This document shows, piece after piece, positions 1-9,900 of a stretch of DNA of 64,000 bases (positions are counted from its first letter, which is position 1; the number at the start of each line of letters is the position of its first letter). The DNA is from AP-15 sp963747735 (lineage in GTDB: Bacteria; Pseudomonadota; Alphaproteobacteria; ATCC43930; CGMCC-115725), in NCBI GenBank assembly GCA_963747735.1, contig CAVVGE010000005.1, forward strand, positions 310,001 through 374,000, written 5' to 3'. The notes under the pieces were generated by a model. It saw only the letters and a program-made list of their open reading frames with translations. It had not been told where the DNA came from and made no database searches. The position numbers and the translations under genes were made by a program.

Positions 1-2
1 TG

Positions 3-863
3 AGCGGCTCCCCCGGCACTGTGATCTTTGTCTATTTGGCGCAGCTGCCGCTGTTCGCCGCAGGGTTGTGGCTCGGGGCTGGTGCGTCGATGCTCGCGGG
101 GCTGGGCGCGACCGTGCTGGTGATGGCGATCGGCGGGGTCGTCGCCGCTTCGCTCTTTGCCGCGCTCTACGCCGCTCCGGTGGCGCTCCTGGCGCGGCAG
201 GCGCTGCTCGCGCGGCGGCAAGCCGACGGCGCCACGGAATGGTATCCGCCGGGATTGCTTACCGCCTGGCTGACCGCGCTCGGTTTGGCGACCATAGCGG
301 CGGTTGTCGTTTTGCTCGGCGGCCCGGACGGCATCCGCGCCTTGCTGCACACGGCGCTGGCACCGGCGGTCTCCCACCTCGCCGAAGAGAACCAGGCCGA
401 AGGAAATAGCTTTGTCGATTTTGTCGCAGGGATCATGCCCGGTATCGTCGCCGTTTCATGGATGATGATGACCCTTAGCAACGGCGTGCTCGCGCAAGGC
501 GTGCTGGCCCGGTTCGGCGCCGCTTGGCGACCCTCCCCGGACCTCGCTCTGCTGAGCCTGCCGCTATGGGTTCCGGCGCTCGTCCCGGTCGCCGGAGCCG
601 CCGCGGCATTCGGCGGCATCGCGCGCTTTCTCGGCGTCAATGTGCTGATCGCGCTCGGCGTGCCGTTTTGCCTCGCCGGATTGGCGGTGCTGCACGCGCT
701 AGCCCGGCGGTTGCAGCGGCCGGCGATGCCGCTCGCCGTATTTTATGTGTTGACCGGACTACTCGGCTGGCCGCTTTTGCTGGTCGCGGTTCTGGGGATT
801 GCCGATTCGGTGCTGGGCCTGCGGCGCCGCTGGGCCTTGGCCCCGATCATGCGAAGGGAGTGA
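3..863 (+). CDS. DUF2232 family integral membrane protein (5' partial)
   Basis: The reading frame is open to the left edge, so the true start lies outside the window; the GTG at 21 is the first in-window start but is probably internal. About 280 residues are visible, almost wholly hydrophobic with roughly eight predicted membrane segments and short Arg-rich loops. It ends with TGA at 861-863, only two bases before the rplI start. Known: in alphaproteobacteria a DUF2232 membrane protein commonly sits between rpsR and rplI, and position plus topology fit. The biochemical role of the family is not established. It is probably co-transcribed with rplI. Confidence 0.75.
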   Translation, partial: SGSPGTVIFVYLAQLPLFAAGLWLGAGASMLAGLGATVLVMAIGGVVAASLFAALYAAPVALLARQALLARRQADGATEWYPPGLLTAWLTALGLATIAAVVVLLGGPDGIRALLHTALAPAVSHLAEENQAEGNSFVDFVAGIMPGIVAVSWMMMTLSNGVLAQGVLARFGAAWRPSPDLALLSLPLWVPALVPVAGAAAAFGGIARFLGVNVLIALGVPFCLAGLAVLHALARRLQRPAMPLAVFYVLTGLLGWPLLLVAVLGIADSVLGLRRRWALAPIMRRE

Positions 864-865
864 CG

Positions 866-1426
866 ATGGTTGAATTGATCCTGCTCGAGCGCGTCGAAAA
901 GGTCGGCCAGATGGGCCAGCTCGTCAACGTGAAGCCGGGCTTCGCCAGAAATTATCTGTTGCCGCAGAAAAAGGCGTTGCGCGCGACCAAGGAGAATATC
1001 GCCTATTTCGAGAGCCAGCGCGCCCAGCTCGAAGCCACCAATCTGCACCGCCGCGGCGAGGCGACGCAGGTCGGCGAAAAGCTCGAAGGGTTGAGCGTCG
1101 TCATCGTGCGCCAGGCTGGCGAAAGCGGGCAGCTTTACGGCTCGGTGTCGGCGCGCGACATCGCCGAGGCGGTGACCGCAGCCGGCTTTACCGTCGAAAA
1201 GCGCCAGATCGTGCTCGACCGACCGATCAAAAACCTCGGCATTCACCCGCTGCGGGTGGCGCTGCATCCGGAAGTTTCGGTCACGGTCAGCGCCAATGTC
1301 GCGCAGTCCGCCGAGGAGGCCGGCATGCAGGCGCGCGGCATCGACCCGCTGCGCCAGCGCGACGAGGACGAGGACGACGAAGCGCCGGCGCCAGCCGCGG
1401 CCGAGAGCGACACGGCTGCCCCATAA
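866..1426 (+). CDS. rplI: 50S ribosomal protein L9
   Basis: L9 binds 23S rRNA near the base of the L1 stalk and helps maintain the reading frame. The 186-residue protein begins with the typical MVELILLERVEKVGQMGQ strand and has the L9 signature GFARNYLLPQKKA at about residues 24-36. A central helix (about 45-75) links to the C-terminal domain, which ends near residue 150. The last 30 residues are an acidic, Ala/Pro-rich tail with a run of Asp/Glu, longer than in E. coli but common in alphaproteobacterial L9. The start is set by AAGGGAG at 854-860. It follows the DUF2232 gene by two bases, so translational coupling is likely. Confidence 0.97.
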   Translation: MVELILLERVEKVGQMGQLVNVKPGFARNYLLPQKKALRATKENIAYFESQRAQLEATNLHRRGEATQVGEKLEGLSVVIVRQAGESGQLYGSVSARDIAEAVTAAGFTVEKRQIVLDRPIKNLGIHPLRVALHPEVSVTVSANVAQSAEEAGMQARGIDPLRQRDEDEDDEAPAPAAAESDTAAP

Positions 1427-1499
1427 AACGGTCGGTCTTGTGTTTCCGCCACAACTTCGTGGATAGTCGGATTCTGGGTTTCCGTTCGGTTTTGCGACG

Positions 1500-2726
1500 A
1501 TGCTGCTGGCACGCCTGTTCGACCGACTGATCACCATCGGCCGGCTGCGCCTTATCGATGCCGCCGGAAGGGTGCACCGTTTCGCCGGCGGGCCGGGACC
1601 TGGCGCCGCCGTCCGATTGCACGATTCGGCCCTGCATTGGAAGCTTTTGTTCCGGCCGCGCCTTTATCTGCCCGAGGCGTTCATGGCGGGAACGCTGACC
1701 ATCGAGGAGGGCAGCCTCTACGATCTGGTCGACCTGCTGGCCGCCAATCTCGAAGCTTTGCCGAAAGGAACGCTGGAACGTCTCCTCAACGGCTCGTACA
1801 CGCTGTGGCGCCGGCTCCATCAATACAACCCGCTCAACCGCGCCCAGCACAATGCCGCCCATCATTACGATTTGTCGGGCCAGCTCTACGACTTGCTTCT
1901 CGACCGCGACCGGCAATATTCCTGCGCCTATTTCCGTGACGGCAACGACGAGCTCGACACCGCCCAGCTCGACAAAAAGCGGCACATCGCGGCCAAGCTG
2001 ATGATCCGGCCGGGGCAGAGGGTGCTCGACATCGGCTCGGGATGGGGCGGCCTCGCCCTTTATCTCGCCGGCGAATGCGGGGCCGAGGTAACCGGGCTCA
2101 CCCTCTCGGCCGAGCAGCACAAGGTCTCGGTCCAGCGCGCCGCGGCGGCCGGGCTCGCCGACCGGGCCCGGTTTCACCTGCGGGACTATCGCGAGGAGCG
2201 CGGAGAGTACGACCGGATCGTTTCGGTCGGCATGTTCGAGCATGTCGGGGTCAACCATTACCCGGCGTTCTTCGCCCAGGTGGGATCGCTGCTGGCGCCG
2301 AACGGCGTGGCGTTGCTGCATTCGATCGGCCGGATGGATGGGCCGGGCACGACCAATCCGTGGGTCCGCAAATACATCTTCCCTGGCGGCTATGTGCCGG
2401 CATTGTCCGAGGTGACGCCGGTGGTCGAGCGCGAACGGCTGTGGATCACCGACATCGAGATTCTTCGCCTGCATTACGCCCGGACTTTGCGGGCGTGGCG
2501 GCACCGCTTCGAGCGCAACCGCGACCGGATCGCCGCGATCTATGACGAGCGCTTCTGCCGGATGTGGGAGATGTACCTCGTCGGCTCGGAGGTCGGGTTC
2601 CGCCGCGGCGGCCTTTTGGTCTTTCAGATGCAGCTCGCCAAGGCGGTCGAGACCGTGCCGCTGACCCGCGACTACATGCTCGATTGGGAGCGCGCGCACA
2701 GCGCCACCGCCGACCGCGCCGCCTGA
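1500..2726 (+). CDS. cfa: Cyclopropane-fatty-acyl-phospholipid synthase
   Basis: This enzyme transfers a methylene group from S-adenosylmethionine to cis double bonds of membrane phospholipid acyl chains. The 408-residue length fits the family. The N-terminal lipid-binding part covers about residues 1-120. The QYSCAYF motif is at 139-145 and SAM motif I (VLDIGSGWGGLALYLA) at about 175-190. Further typical motifs are VSVGMFEHVG near 240 and KYIFPGG near 290. It sits 73 bases after rplI, in the place often held by dnaB, with no clear coupling. The ATG is not preceded by a strong Shine-Dalgarno sequence, so the exact start is moderately certain. Confidence 0.93.
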   Translation: MLLARLFDRLITIGRLRLIDAAGRVHRFAGGPGPGAAVRLHDSALHWKLLFRPRLYLPEAFMAGTLTIEEGSLYDLVDLLAANLEALPKGTLERLLNGSYTLWRRLHQYNPLNRAQHNAAHHYDLSGQLYDLLLDRDRQYSCAYFRDGNDELDTAQLDKKRHIAAKLMIRPGQRVLDIGSGWGGLALYLAGECGAEVTGLTLSAEQHKVSVQRAAAAGLADRARFHLRDYREERGEYDRIVSVGMFEHVGVNHYPAFFAQVGSLLAPNGVALLHSIGRMDGPGTTNPWVRKYIFPGGYVPALSEVTPVVERERLWITDIEILRLHYARTLRAWRHRFERNRDRIAAIYDERFCRMWEMYLVGSEVGFRRGGLLVFQMQLAKAVETVPLTRDYMLDWERAHSATADRAA

Positions 2727-2850
2727 GGCATATTCTCGCACGGCCCATGGGATTCTCGCGAGGCGCGTGGGGTTCTCGCTGACCCGGCTTTCGCTACGGC
2801 GTTTGCGGGGAAGCGTTTACGCGAGCCGCGCAGAGCTGGCTGTCGAGCGC

Positions 2851-3714
2851 TCACTCGGGCAAGGTGGAGACCAGATAGAGGGTTTGCAGGATCAGGGTCG
2901 GCTTGCTCTTGGCTCCGAAGGTGCCTTTGAAGATCGTGGCGATTTCGCCGGAGCTATAGATGCGGCTGAGCGCACGGTCGACCGCCAGCCGGAAGTCTTC
3001 GTCGCCATGCGGCAAGGCCAGCGCATAGGGCTCGACCGTCAGATAATTGTCGGCGAGCAAGAGCTTTCCCGGTGCCGCGCTCTGCTGGGCCAGGAACACC
3101 AGGATCGCCCGGTCGGCGAAATAGGCCGCGACCTTGCCGTCGTCGAGCATCGCCAAGCCTTCCTGATGGGTCTTGGCGGGCGCTACCTCGGCGGTGATGC
3201 CGGCATCCTTCAGCGAGTTCTTCAGCTCTTCCTCGGTCGTGGTGCCAGCGAGCACGCCAATCTTCTTGCCGGCCAGGGCCTTGATGTTCTTCGGGCCGCC
3301 GGCGCGGATCATCAGCCCGGCACCGTCGACAAAGGTCGGCAGCGAGAAATCGACGGTCTTGCGCCGTGACAAGGTCTGCGTCGTCGGCTCGCACAGCAGA
3401 TCGGCCTTCCCTTGCGCGATCGCGTCGAACCGGTCGGCCGCGGTCACCGTCACATAGGCGATTTGAAGCGGCGGCAGGCCGAGCTGCTCGGCCAGCTGTT
3501 TCGCCACCGCACCACACAGCTCGACCATAAACCCCGCCGGCTGCCCGGCCTTTCCTTTGAATGAAAACGGCGGCGCATCGTCGCGATAGGCGATGCGGAT
3601 CGTCTTGTCCTGGCGGATCCGGTCGAGCGTCGCCGCTGTCGCCGCGCCGGCGCCGAAGAGAAGCACCGCCGCCATCGCGAGAGCGCACCGCCACCTTCCC
3701 CTGACCTGCCCCAT
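2851..3714 (-). CDS. Amino-acid-type ABC transporter substrate-binding protein (SBP_bac_3)
   Basis: Predicted periplasmic solute receptor of 287 residues. It has a Sec signal peptide (about 1-27, cut after ATA-like sequence) followed by the family-3 start (LDRIRQDKTIRIAYRDDAPP). Features include GFMVELCGAVAKQLAEQLG near 60, a RKTVDFSLP segment near 115 and KKIGVLAGTTTEEEL near 145, all typical of polar amino acid receptors. The ATG at 3714 was chosen because it has AGAGGGG just upstream and starts the signal peptide; the frame stays open upstream but reads as Arg/Pro-rich nonsense. No permease or ATPase is adjacent, so it is an orphan receptor or serves a transporter elsewhere. The ligand cannot be told. 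Confidence 0.88.
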   Translation of the reverse strand: MGQVRGRWRCALAMAAVLLFGAGAATAATLDRIRQDKTIRIAYRDDAPPFSFKGKAGQPAGFMVELCGAVAKQLAEQLGLPPLQIAYVTVTAADRFDAIAQGKADLLCEPTTQTLSRRKTVDFSLPTFVDGAGLMIRAGGPKNIKALAGKKIGVLAGTTTEEELKNSLKDAGITAEVAPAKTHQEGLAMLDDGKVAAYFADRAILVFLAQQSAAPGKLLLADNYLTVEPYALALPHGDEDFRLAVDRALSRIYSSGEIATIFKGTFGAKSKPTLILQTLYLVSTLPE

Positions 3715-3832
3715 GACCCCTCTCCGCTTCTTACCGGAGTGGCCACTATAGGGGCGGCGCCCAAAAAAGCCCGCCGCCAATCGCCATCTGGTCGGCGCAC
3801 GAAACCGGTGCGTTCTCTCGGATGGCGCGGCG

Positions 3833-5311
3833 TTATTCCTTGCCGCTCGCGGCCGAAGGGGTGACTTGGCGGCGAGGGGACCAGGGGACTTCGCGCAGGT
3901 GATCGAGGTCGATCTCGGGCATCGGGATCGCGAGCGATTGGGCGACGCGGTTGGCGAGGTCGTTGTAGCCCTCGAAATTGTGGCGCAATCGGCCGCGCCA
4001 CGCCGGGATGCCGCCGCTCGCGTGCAGCTCAAACGCCAATTCGCGGCCGTCGAGCGCCGAGGAGACGTGGTCCCAGGCCATCTGCAGGAGGGCGGCGCGC
4101 TGCAGCGCGGTGTAGCCGCCGCCGCCAAACGATTCGGCGAGGCCGGCAGCGATTTCGGGGTCGGCGAGGTCGCGGTCGGAGGGTGCTACGACCAAGGACG
4201 AGCCCGGCACGATGCGCAGGATCTCGGCCATGCGCGGGCGAGCGCGCAGGATCGCGAGCCCGCCGGCGGCGAGATGAGCGTGGTTCGGCACGCAATAGCC
4301 GTCGGCCGAAAAGCGCGGGTCGCGTTCGGCGGCGGTGAGGCAGCTCCTGACGGTCTGCACCTCGACGACGAGATCGACGAGATAGCCGATCGTCTGCTCA
4401 TGCCGGGCGAGCCCCATCGCATGCGACAGCGCCAAAGCGAGGCCCAAGGTGAATTCCGCCTTGGCGAGCCAGCCATAGAGGTGATGCCAAATCAACCAGC
4501 GCACCACCGGCTCCGGCGACTGGCCGAGAAAGAACACGCTCTCCCACGGCACCATCACGTCGTCGAGCCACATCTGGCCGTCGAGCTCGTCGAACCGGCT
4601 CGACAGCGGCGCCACAAACGGGTTCTTGTCGCGCGCCGCGAGCTTGCGGCACAGCACGGTCACACCCTTTGCCGCAACCGGCACGATAAAGGTCACATAG
4701 CGGCCGTCGATCTGGAGCCCGGAGACGCTGCCGACATAGAGGTCCTCGGCATAGGCCGGGCTCGTATGCATGCCGATCTTGCCGCGGATCACGAGCCCGG
4801 CATCGGTTTCGCGCACGATCCGCAAGGCCGCGCGCTCGGAGGGGTCCTCGCGCATGCGATAGCCGATCGTCGGGCCGCCGCCGCAAAAAGTCAGAAACCG
4901 GCCGGTATCGGCGATCATCGCGCGGTAGCGGGCGGCGTTCTCGGCCTGCTCAGCGGAGACCTCCTGCTCGCGCGCCGAGGCCTCGACGCCAAGCGCGATC
5001 ATATGGCCATAGCAGGGTGTATGCGTGATGTTGCCGGCGCTCAAAAAGGTGGTTGCCGAAAAGAACCGGCCCATGCCGCCGAGGTCGGCCGCACATTTCG
5101 GCACGACATAGGCCCAGGGGGTGCCGTCGGCGGGGCGGAGCGCAATGGCGGCCCAGGCGGGGTCGAGATGCAGATCGTACCAGGCGACGTATTCATCGAC
5201 CATCGCACGGGTGGCAGGATGGGTGGTGACGTCGTCGATCAGCCCCTCGCCCATGACCCAGACGCGGCGGCCGTCGCGCAAGGCCCGCCGATAATCGGCC
5301 CCTGTTCTCAT
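3833..5311 (-). CDS. 4-hydroxyphenylacetate 3-monooxygenase / HpaB-type FADH2-dependent oxygenase
   Basis: Member of the HpaB/HpaH family, the large component of two-component flavin monooxygenases that hydroxylate phenols using FADH2 from a separate reductase. The protein is 492 residues, the usual family length. Recognisable segments are DYRRALRDGRRVWVMGE at the N terminus, THPATRAMVDEY near 36, GPTIGYRMREDPSERAALRI near 155 and LWLDD-like QMWLDDVMVPWESVFFLG near 255. Near the C terminus are YNDLANRVAQSLAIPMPEID. The ATG at 5311 has GGGGAG upstream and starts at the usual place; an upstream start at 5389 would add 26 non-conserved residues. No HpaC-type reductase is next to it. The substrate may be another phenolic or even pyrrole-type compound, since the family is broad. 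Confidence 0.85.
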   Translation of the reverse strand: MRTGADYRRALRDGRRVWVMGEGLIDDVTTHPATRAMVDEYVAWYDLHLDPAWAAIALRPADGTPWAYVVPKCAADLGGMGRFFSATTFLSAGNITHTPCYGHMIALGVEASAREQEVSAEQAENAARYRAMIADTGRFLTFCGGGPTIGYRMREDPSERAALRIVRETDAGLVIRGKIGMHTSPAYAEDLYVGSVSGLQIDGRYVTFIVPVAAKGVTVLCRKLAARDKNPFVAPLSSRFDELDGQMWLDDVMVPWESVFFLGQSPEPVVRWLIWHHLYGWLAKAEFTLGLALALSHAMGLARHEQTIGYLVDLVVEVQTVRSCLTAAERDPRFSADGYCVPNHAHLAAGGLAILRARPRMAEILRIVPGSSLVVAPSDRDLADPEIAAGLAESFGGGGYTALQRAALLQMAWDHVSSALDGRELAFELHASGGIPAWRGRLRHNFEGYNDLANRVAQSLAIPMPEIDLDHLREVPWSPRRQVTPSAASGKE

Positions 5312-5375
5312 CGCCCGCTCCCCGCTCGGCCATCCCGTTGACGGGTTCAGATGTAGCTCGCAAAGCCGCCGGGGT

Positions 5376-6416
5376 CTAACGCCTCGCATCCCCCCTCAGC
5401 TGCCCGAGGCTGGCGAGCGCGGTGGCGCACCAGGCGGCGAACGCCAGCCAAAAGAACAGGTGCGGCAGAAACCCGAGAAATCCGGCGCCGACGAGCGGGA
5501 TAAAGCCGAAGGTCGCGGCCGCGTACATGCCGAGCGGGAACACCATCGACCAGTATTCGAACGGCCGCGACAACAACAATCCGCCCTGGCGATGGCGCCA
5601 AATCATGACTGCGGCCAATAGCGGGATCCACCAGGTGGCGAACGACCAGAACAGCATGGTCTCGGCGACGATATAGCCGTGCAGCTCGGCCAGCGCCGGG
5701 TATGGCAGGACCGCGCCGGCGAGCCGCGCGCCGGCGAGCGTGGTGATCGCCGCCGCCCCCATATTGATCCAGTAGGTCGGGTTGAGCGCTGCGGGGGCCA
5801 TCGGCCGGAACAGCCAGCGGTAGAGAATGAGGGTGATAAAGACGAGATAGAGCGCGCCGCCCAGCAGCCACAGCGCCAGGCTGGCGAGCACAACCGGCAT
5901 CGGCGACGGGAATTGGCCGGCAGTTTGGGCGCCGAGGACCGCGGCCAATTCGGTGGCGACGGTAATCAGCAGCCAGCTGCCGTCAAATCCATCGGCGAGC
6001 AACGGTTTTGCCGCCCGCGCCGTCGCCACGCCAAAGAAGCAATAAATCAGGCCGATCCACAAAGCCGTCCCGTACAGCCACAATGCAGCGGCGACGCCTT
6101 GCTGCGAGGTCAGCAGCGAAATCTGGTCACCGACGACATTGGTGCCGGCGACAATCGTCAGAAAACCCGGCGCCTTGCGGTAATCGCAGAAATCGTCGAT
6201 CACGGCCGGCAGGCGACAGGCCAAGCGCAGAAGCGTCAACACCCACAAGACCGCAAAGGCGATCAGGTTGACCGCCATCAGCAACCGGGCGATCCCGCCA
6301 AAGCCGACGAGCTTGGCGGCGATCGAGACGATCCCGGTCGCCATGACAAAGGCGAAGCTGCCGGTCGGCAGCCCGTCGGCGAGGCGAATTATTGTGGACT
6401 GGCGCTCGACCGGCAT
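5376..6416 (-). CDS. TDT family transporter (tellurite-resistance/dicarboxylate transporter, TehA-like)
   Basis: Inner-membrane protein of 346 residues with about ten hydrophobic segments, matching the TehA/Mae1/SLAC1 superfamily. The family start is clear: LPTGSFAFVMATGIVSIAA near residue 15, followed by regularly spaced helices. Near the C terminus is PFEYWSMVFPLGMYAAATF, a conserved TDT segment. Relatives carry dicarboxylates, sulfite or anions; the substrate here is unknown. The ATG at 6416 precedes MPVERQS; an ATG at 6461 would add 15 residues. Its 3' end lies 65 bases from the start of the HpaB-like gene on the same strand, so the two may share a transcript. Confidence 0.85.
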   Translation of the reverse strand: MPVERQSTIIRLADGLPTGSFAFVMATGIVSIAAKLVGFGGIARLLMAVNLIAFAVLWVLTLLRLACRLPAVIDDFCDYRKAPGFLTIVAGTNVVGDQISLLTSQQGVAAALWLYGTALWIGLIYCFFGVATARAAKPLLADGFDGSWLLITVATELAAVLGAQTAGQFPSPMPVVLASLALWLLGGALYLVFITLILYRWLFRPMAPAALNPTYWINMGAAAITTLAGARLAGAVLPYPALAELHGYIVAETMLFWSFATWWIPLLAAVMIWRHRQGGLLLSRPFEYWSMVFPLGMYAAATFGFIPLVGAGFLGFLPHLFFWLAFAAWCATALASLGQLRGDARR

Positions 6417-6561
6417 CGTCGCTCGCTGAAGAGGGGCGAGCGAGGTGTACCCTGCTCCCACCGGGATGGCGAGGCGTCAGGCCATGTCCGGGGGGTCGAG
6501 CCGTTCGCGCGAGCGCTCAATCGTTTCCTGCTGCTCGCCGATCAGCCCTTCGGTCTGGCGA

Positions 6562-6580
6562 CCTGCCCATTGTGGGCAGG
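6562..6580. terminator. Perfect 8-bp inverted repeat, possible terminator
   Basis: CCTGCCCA at 6562-6569 and TGGGCAGG at 6573-6580 form a perfect stem with a three-base loop. It lies 12 bases beyond the stop of the minus-strand response regulator and before the transporter gene. There is no T-run on the minus-strand side, so an intrinsic terminator is only a possibility. Confidence 0.35.
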
Positions 6581-6591
6581 ATGGGCCATTT

Positions 6592-6969
6592 TCAGGCGGC
6601 TGGGCCGGCCGGTTGCACCAGACCCTTTAAGGCGTGCAGCAATTCCGCGGACTTGAAGGGCTTGCGGAGGTGCGGCCGCCCGGCGTACTCGCTCGGCATC
6701 GAAACGCTGTCATAGCCTGTTACGAACAGGAACGGGATGTTTCGTTGCGACAGGATCTCCGCAACAGGATAAATCCGTTCGCCGGCCAGATTGACGTCGA
6801 GAACTGCGGCGTCGCACGGTTCATGTTCCGCGCCATCGACCGCCTCGGCGAGGCGCGGAAAAGGTCCCGAGACGGCGCAGCCCGCATCCTCCAGCATATG
6901 CTCGATCAAGTTCGCGACGAGGAACTCGTCTTCCACGACCATTATTGTGAGACCCGTGAGCACACTCAT
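6592..6969 (-). CDS. Single-domain response regulator
   Basis: A 125-residue receiver domain without an output domain. Visible features are the acidic pocket at E13-D14, the phospho-acceptor D58 in AAVLDVNLAGE, the conserved T84 and the K103-P104 pair. The closest type is the stand-alone receivers that accompany HWE/HisKA_2 kinases in alphaproteobacteria. The ATG overlaps the stop of the upstream kinase gene by four bases (6966-6969), so the two are translationally coupled and the regulator is very likely a phosphate target of that kinase. With no output domain it probably works by protein contact or as a phosphate sink. Confidence 0.92.
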   Translation of the reverse strand: MSVLTGLTIMVVEDEFLVANLIEHMLEDAGCAVSGPFPRLAEAVDGAEHEPCDAAVLDVNLAGERIYPVAEILSQRNIPFLFVTGYDSVSMPSEYAGRPHLRKPFKSAELLHALKGLVQPAGPAA

Positions 6970-9900
6970 GAAGCCGCTACCTCAATTCCCGGCCGGGCCG
7001 GCGGCGCTCTGAAGGTCAGATGCTCCGGGTCCGCGGGAATAACTATCCGACATTGGAGGCTGCCGTCCACCGCTTCCAGCTTTGCCTCACCCTGCAATTC
7101 AAAACGAATGCCCCGCTCGATCAGTTCCGAACCGAAGCCGCGCCGTTTCGGCAACGCGTCGATGCGCGGGCCGCCCCGCTCCGCCCATTTGAGCTCGAGC
7201 CGCGGCGAACCATTGCCCGCGATCGTCCAAGAAATGTCGACACGGCCGCCGGCGACCGACAAAGCGCCGTATTTCGCCGCGTTCGTCGCCAGCTCGTGCA
7301 CCACCAGCGACAGCAGCAGGGCGGCCTGCGGCTTCAGCATCACCGGCGGCCCCTCGACGGTCACGTTGCCGCCGTCGCCGCCGGCATGCGGGGCGAGCTC
7401 GGCCATGACCAGGTCGCGCAACGGCGCCTCCGACCAGCCACCCTGGGACAACGCATCATGGGTGTGGCCGAGGGCATGGAAACGGGCGATCAAAACGGTT
7501 TTGGCGTCGTCGTCGGGCAAGGTGCGCTCGGCGATCGAGGCGACGACGGCGAGCGTGTTCTTGACCCGGTGGCTCAATTCGGCGGCGAGCACCTTTTGCT
7601 GCTCCTCGGCGGCGACGACCGCGGTGACGTCGACGAACGTCAGGATGACGCCGTCGATCACGCTGTTGCGATGGCGATAAGGGAGGACGCGAGCGAGATG
7701 ATGGCTCGTCCCGCCGGCAAAGCTCACCGAGCGTCCAGTCGCCCCGCCGCCGCCCAATACCGAGCGCATGTCGTCCTCCAGCTCCGGATAGGCAAAGCGG
7801 TTGACGATGTCGCTCAACGGCCGGCCGCGGTCGCCGGGAATCAGGTTGAAGATTTCGATGACTGCCGGCGTGAAGCTGCGGATTACGAGGTTCCGGTCGA
7901 GAAAGATCGTCGCGATGCGGGTGCTTTCGAAGAAGTTGCTCAGGTCGCTGTTGACCCGGTCCAGCTCTTCGATCTTGTGGCTGAGCTCAGTGTTGACGAT
8001 TTGCAATTCCTCGTTGGTCGATTGCATTTCTTCCTTCGAGGTTTCGAGCTCCTCGTTGGTCGATTGCAATTCCTCGTTGACCGACAACAGCTCCTCGTTG
8101 GCCGAGCGGAACTCCTCGTTGGCAGTCTCCAGCTCTTCGATCGTCGATTGCAGGCGCTCCTTGGTCGCCTGCAATTCCTTCTCGATCTGCTGAACGGCAG
8201 CAGCCTCGCCGTCGGGCTGCTCGACGCTCTGCTCGACCCGCGGCCGTGCCGGGCCGAGATCGACAAACACGACGCCATAGGCGATCTCGCCGCCTTCGGC
8301 GATCGGCTCGATCGCGAGCCTGACCATCTGAACGTCGCCGTCGATCTGCACCGCGACCCGGTCGCGGGTGACACGCCGCCCGGTTTCCTTGGCCTCGTAC
8401 AGCGCCGACCGCAGTTCGGCGCGCAGCCCGGGGCCGGCCATGGCGACGATATTGCGGGTCGCCGGGCCGGGTGCCGCCTGCAGATATTTTCCGGTCCCTG
8501 CCGAGTAATAGAGGGCTTCGTCCGACCCGTCGACGATGACAAAGGCCGGAGCGAAATGCTCGACGATGGCGCCGGCCACCTGGCGCAGCAAATCGGCGCG
8601 CTGCACCGGAGGCGCCGCACCCGGTCCCGATGCGGTGCCGCGCGGCAGAGACTGCCGCAGCGGCAGGTGCGGGCGGGCGACCAGATCGCGGCGGCGAAAG
8701 AGGCGGTTCTTGCGGTCGAGCGAGAGGAACAGGTCGTTGTGTCGAGCCACGTTCTCCGAAAGCCCGAGAAACAGGTATCCCCCTGGCAGCAGGGCATAAT
8801 GCAGCGTCGGAATGACCTGCGCCTGGAGCTCGGGCTTCAGGTAGATCAACAGGTTGCGGCACGAGATCAGGTTGAGGCGAGAAAAGGGCGGGTCGCGGAT
8901 CACGCTGTGGGCGGAGAAGATGCACATGTCGCGCAGCTCCTTCGCCAGGTGATAGCTGCCGGCTTCGGCGGTGAAAAAGCGGTTGAGCCGCTCCGCCGTG
9001 AGGCCCCGGATCAGGTTTGCCGGATAGCGCGCCGCGCGGGCAACGCCCAAAGCGGCCTCGTCGATGTCGGTCGCGAAGATTTGGACCTTGGGCGGTGCGG
9101 TCAGCTGGTCCCTGTGCTCGCGCAGCAGGATCGCAATCGAATAGGCTTCCTCGCCGGTCGAGCAGCCGGGGACCCAGACGCGCACCTCGTCGTTCGGCCC
9201 CTTGTCTTCGAACAGCTTTGGCACGACCAGGGTTGCGAGCGCATCGAAGGCCGCCGGATCGCGGAAGAAGTCGGTGACCCCGATCAGCAGATCGCGAAAC
9301 AGCGCGCCGACCTCGTCCGGCACCTTTTGCAGCCGATCGACATAATCCGCGAGCGTCGTCGCCTGCACCACCTGCATGCGGCGCTGGACGCGGCGCTGAA
9401 AGGTCCGGTCCTTGTACTCGCTGAAATCGTGCGCGGTCCGCACCCGCAGCACCGCATAGATTTGCGCGAGCCCATCGGCCGGCCGCTCCGGGTCGAACGC
9501 ACCCCAATTGCGCACATAAGCGATGATCCGCGCCGGGATCTCCTCGACCGGCAGCAACAGATCGACAAACCCGCCGGCGACCGCGCTCGACGGCATCTCG
9601 GGAAAGCGCGGCCGCGTCATGTTGGCGCCCTGGGCCACGGTCAGCCCGCCATTCTCCTTGATCGCCTTGAGCCCGCGGGTGCCGTCGCTGCCGCCGCCGG
9701 ACAAGACGACGCCGATTGCATGCTCGCCCTGGTCGCGGGCCAGCGAGTTGAAAAAGACATCGATCGGCGCTCGCTCGTGCTGCGCGGTGCCGGTGCGGCG
9801 GAGCTGGAGCCGCCCGTCCCGGATGGTCAGGATGGCGCTCGCCGGCAGGACATAGACGTGCTGCGCTTCGACCGGCACGCCGTCGCGGGCGTTGACCACC

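Noticed and set aside
1287..2741. A 484-codon open frame on the minus strand
   Set aside because: It is antisense to cfa, whose SAM motifs are unmistakable.
7990..8170. Tandem-looking DNA repeats with TCCTCGTTGG units
   Set aside because: They are explained by the heptad-like coiled coil (NEEL units) of the kinase fusion and are not a CRISPR array or satellite; no CRISPR array was seen anywhere.
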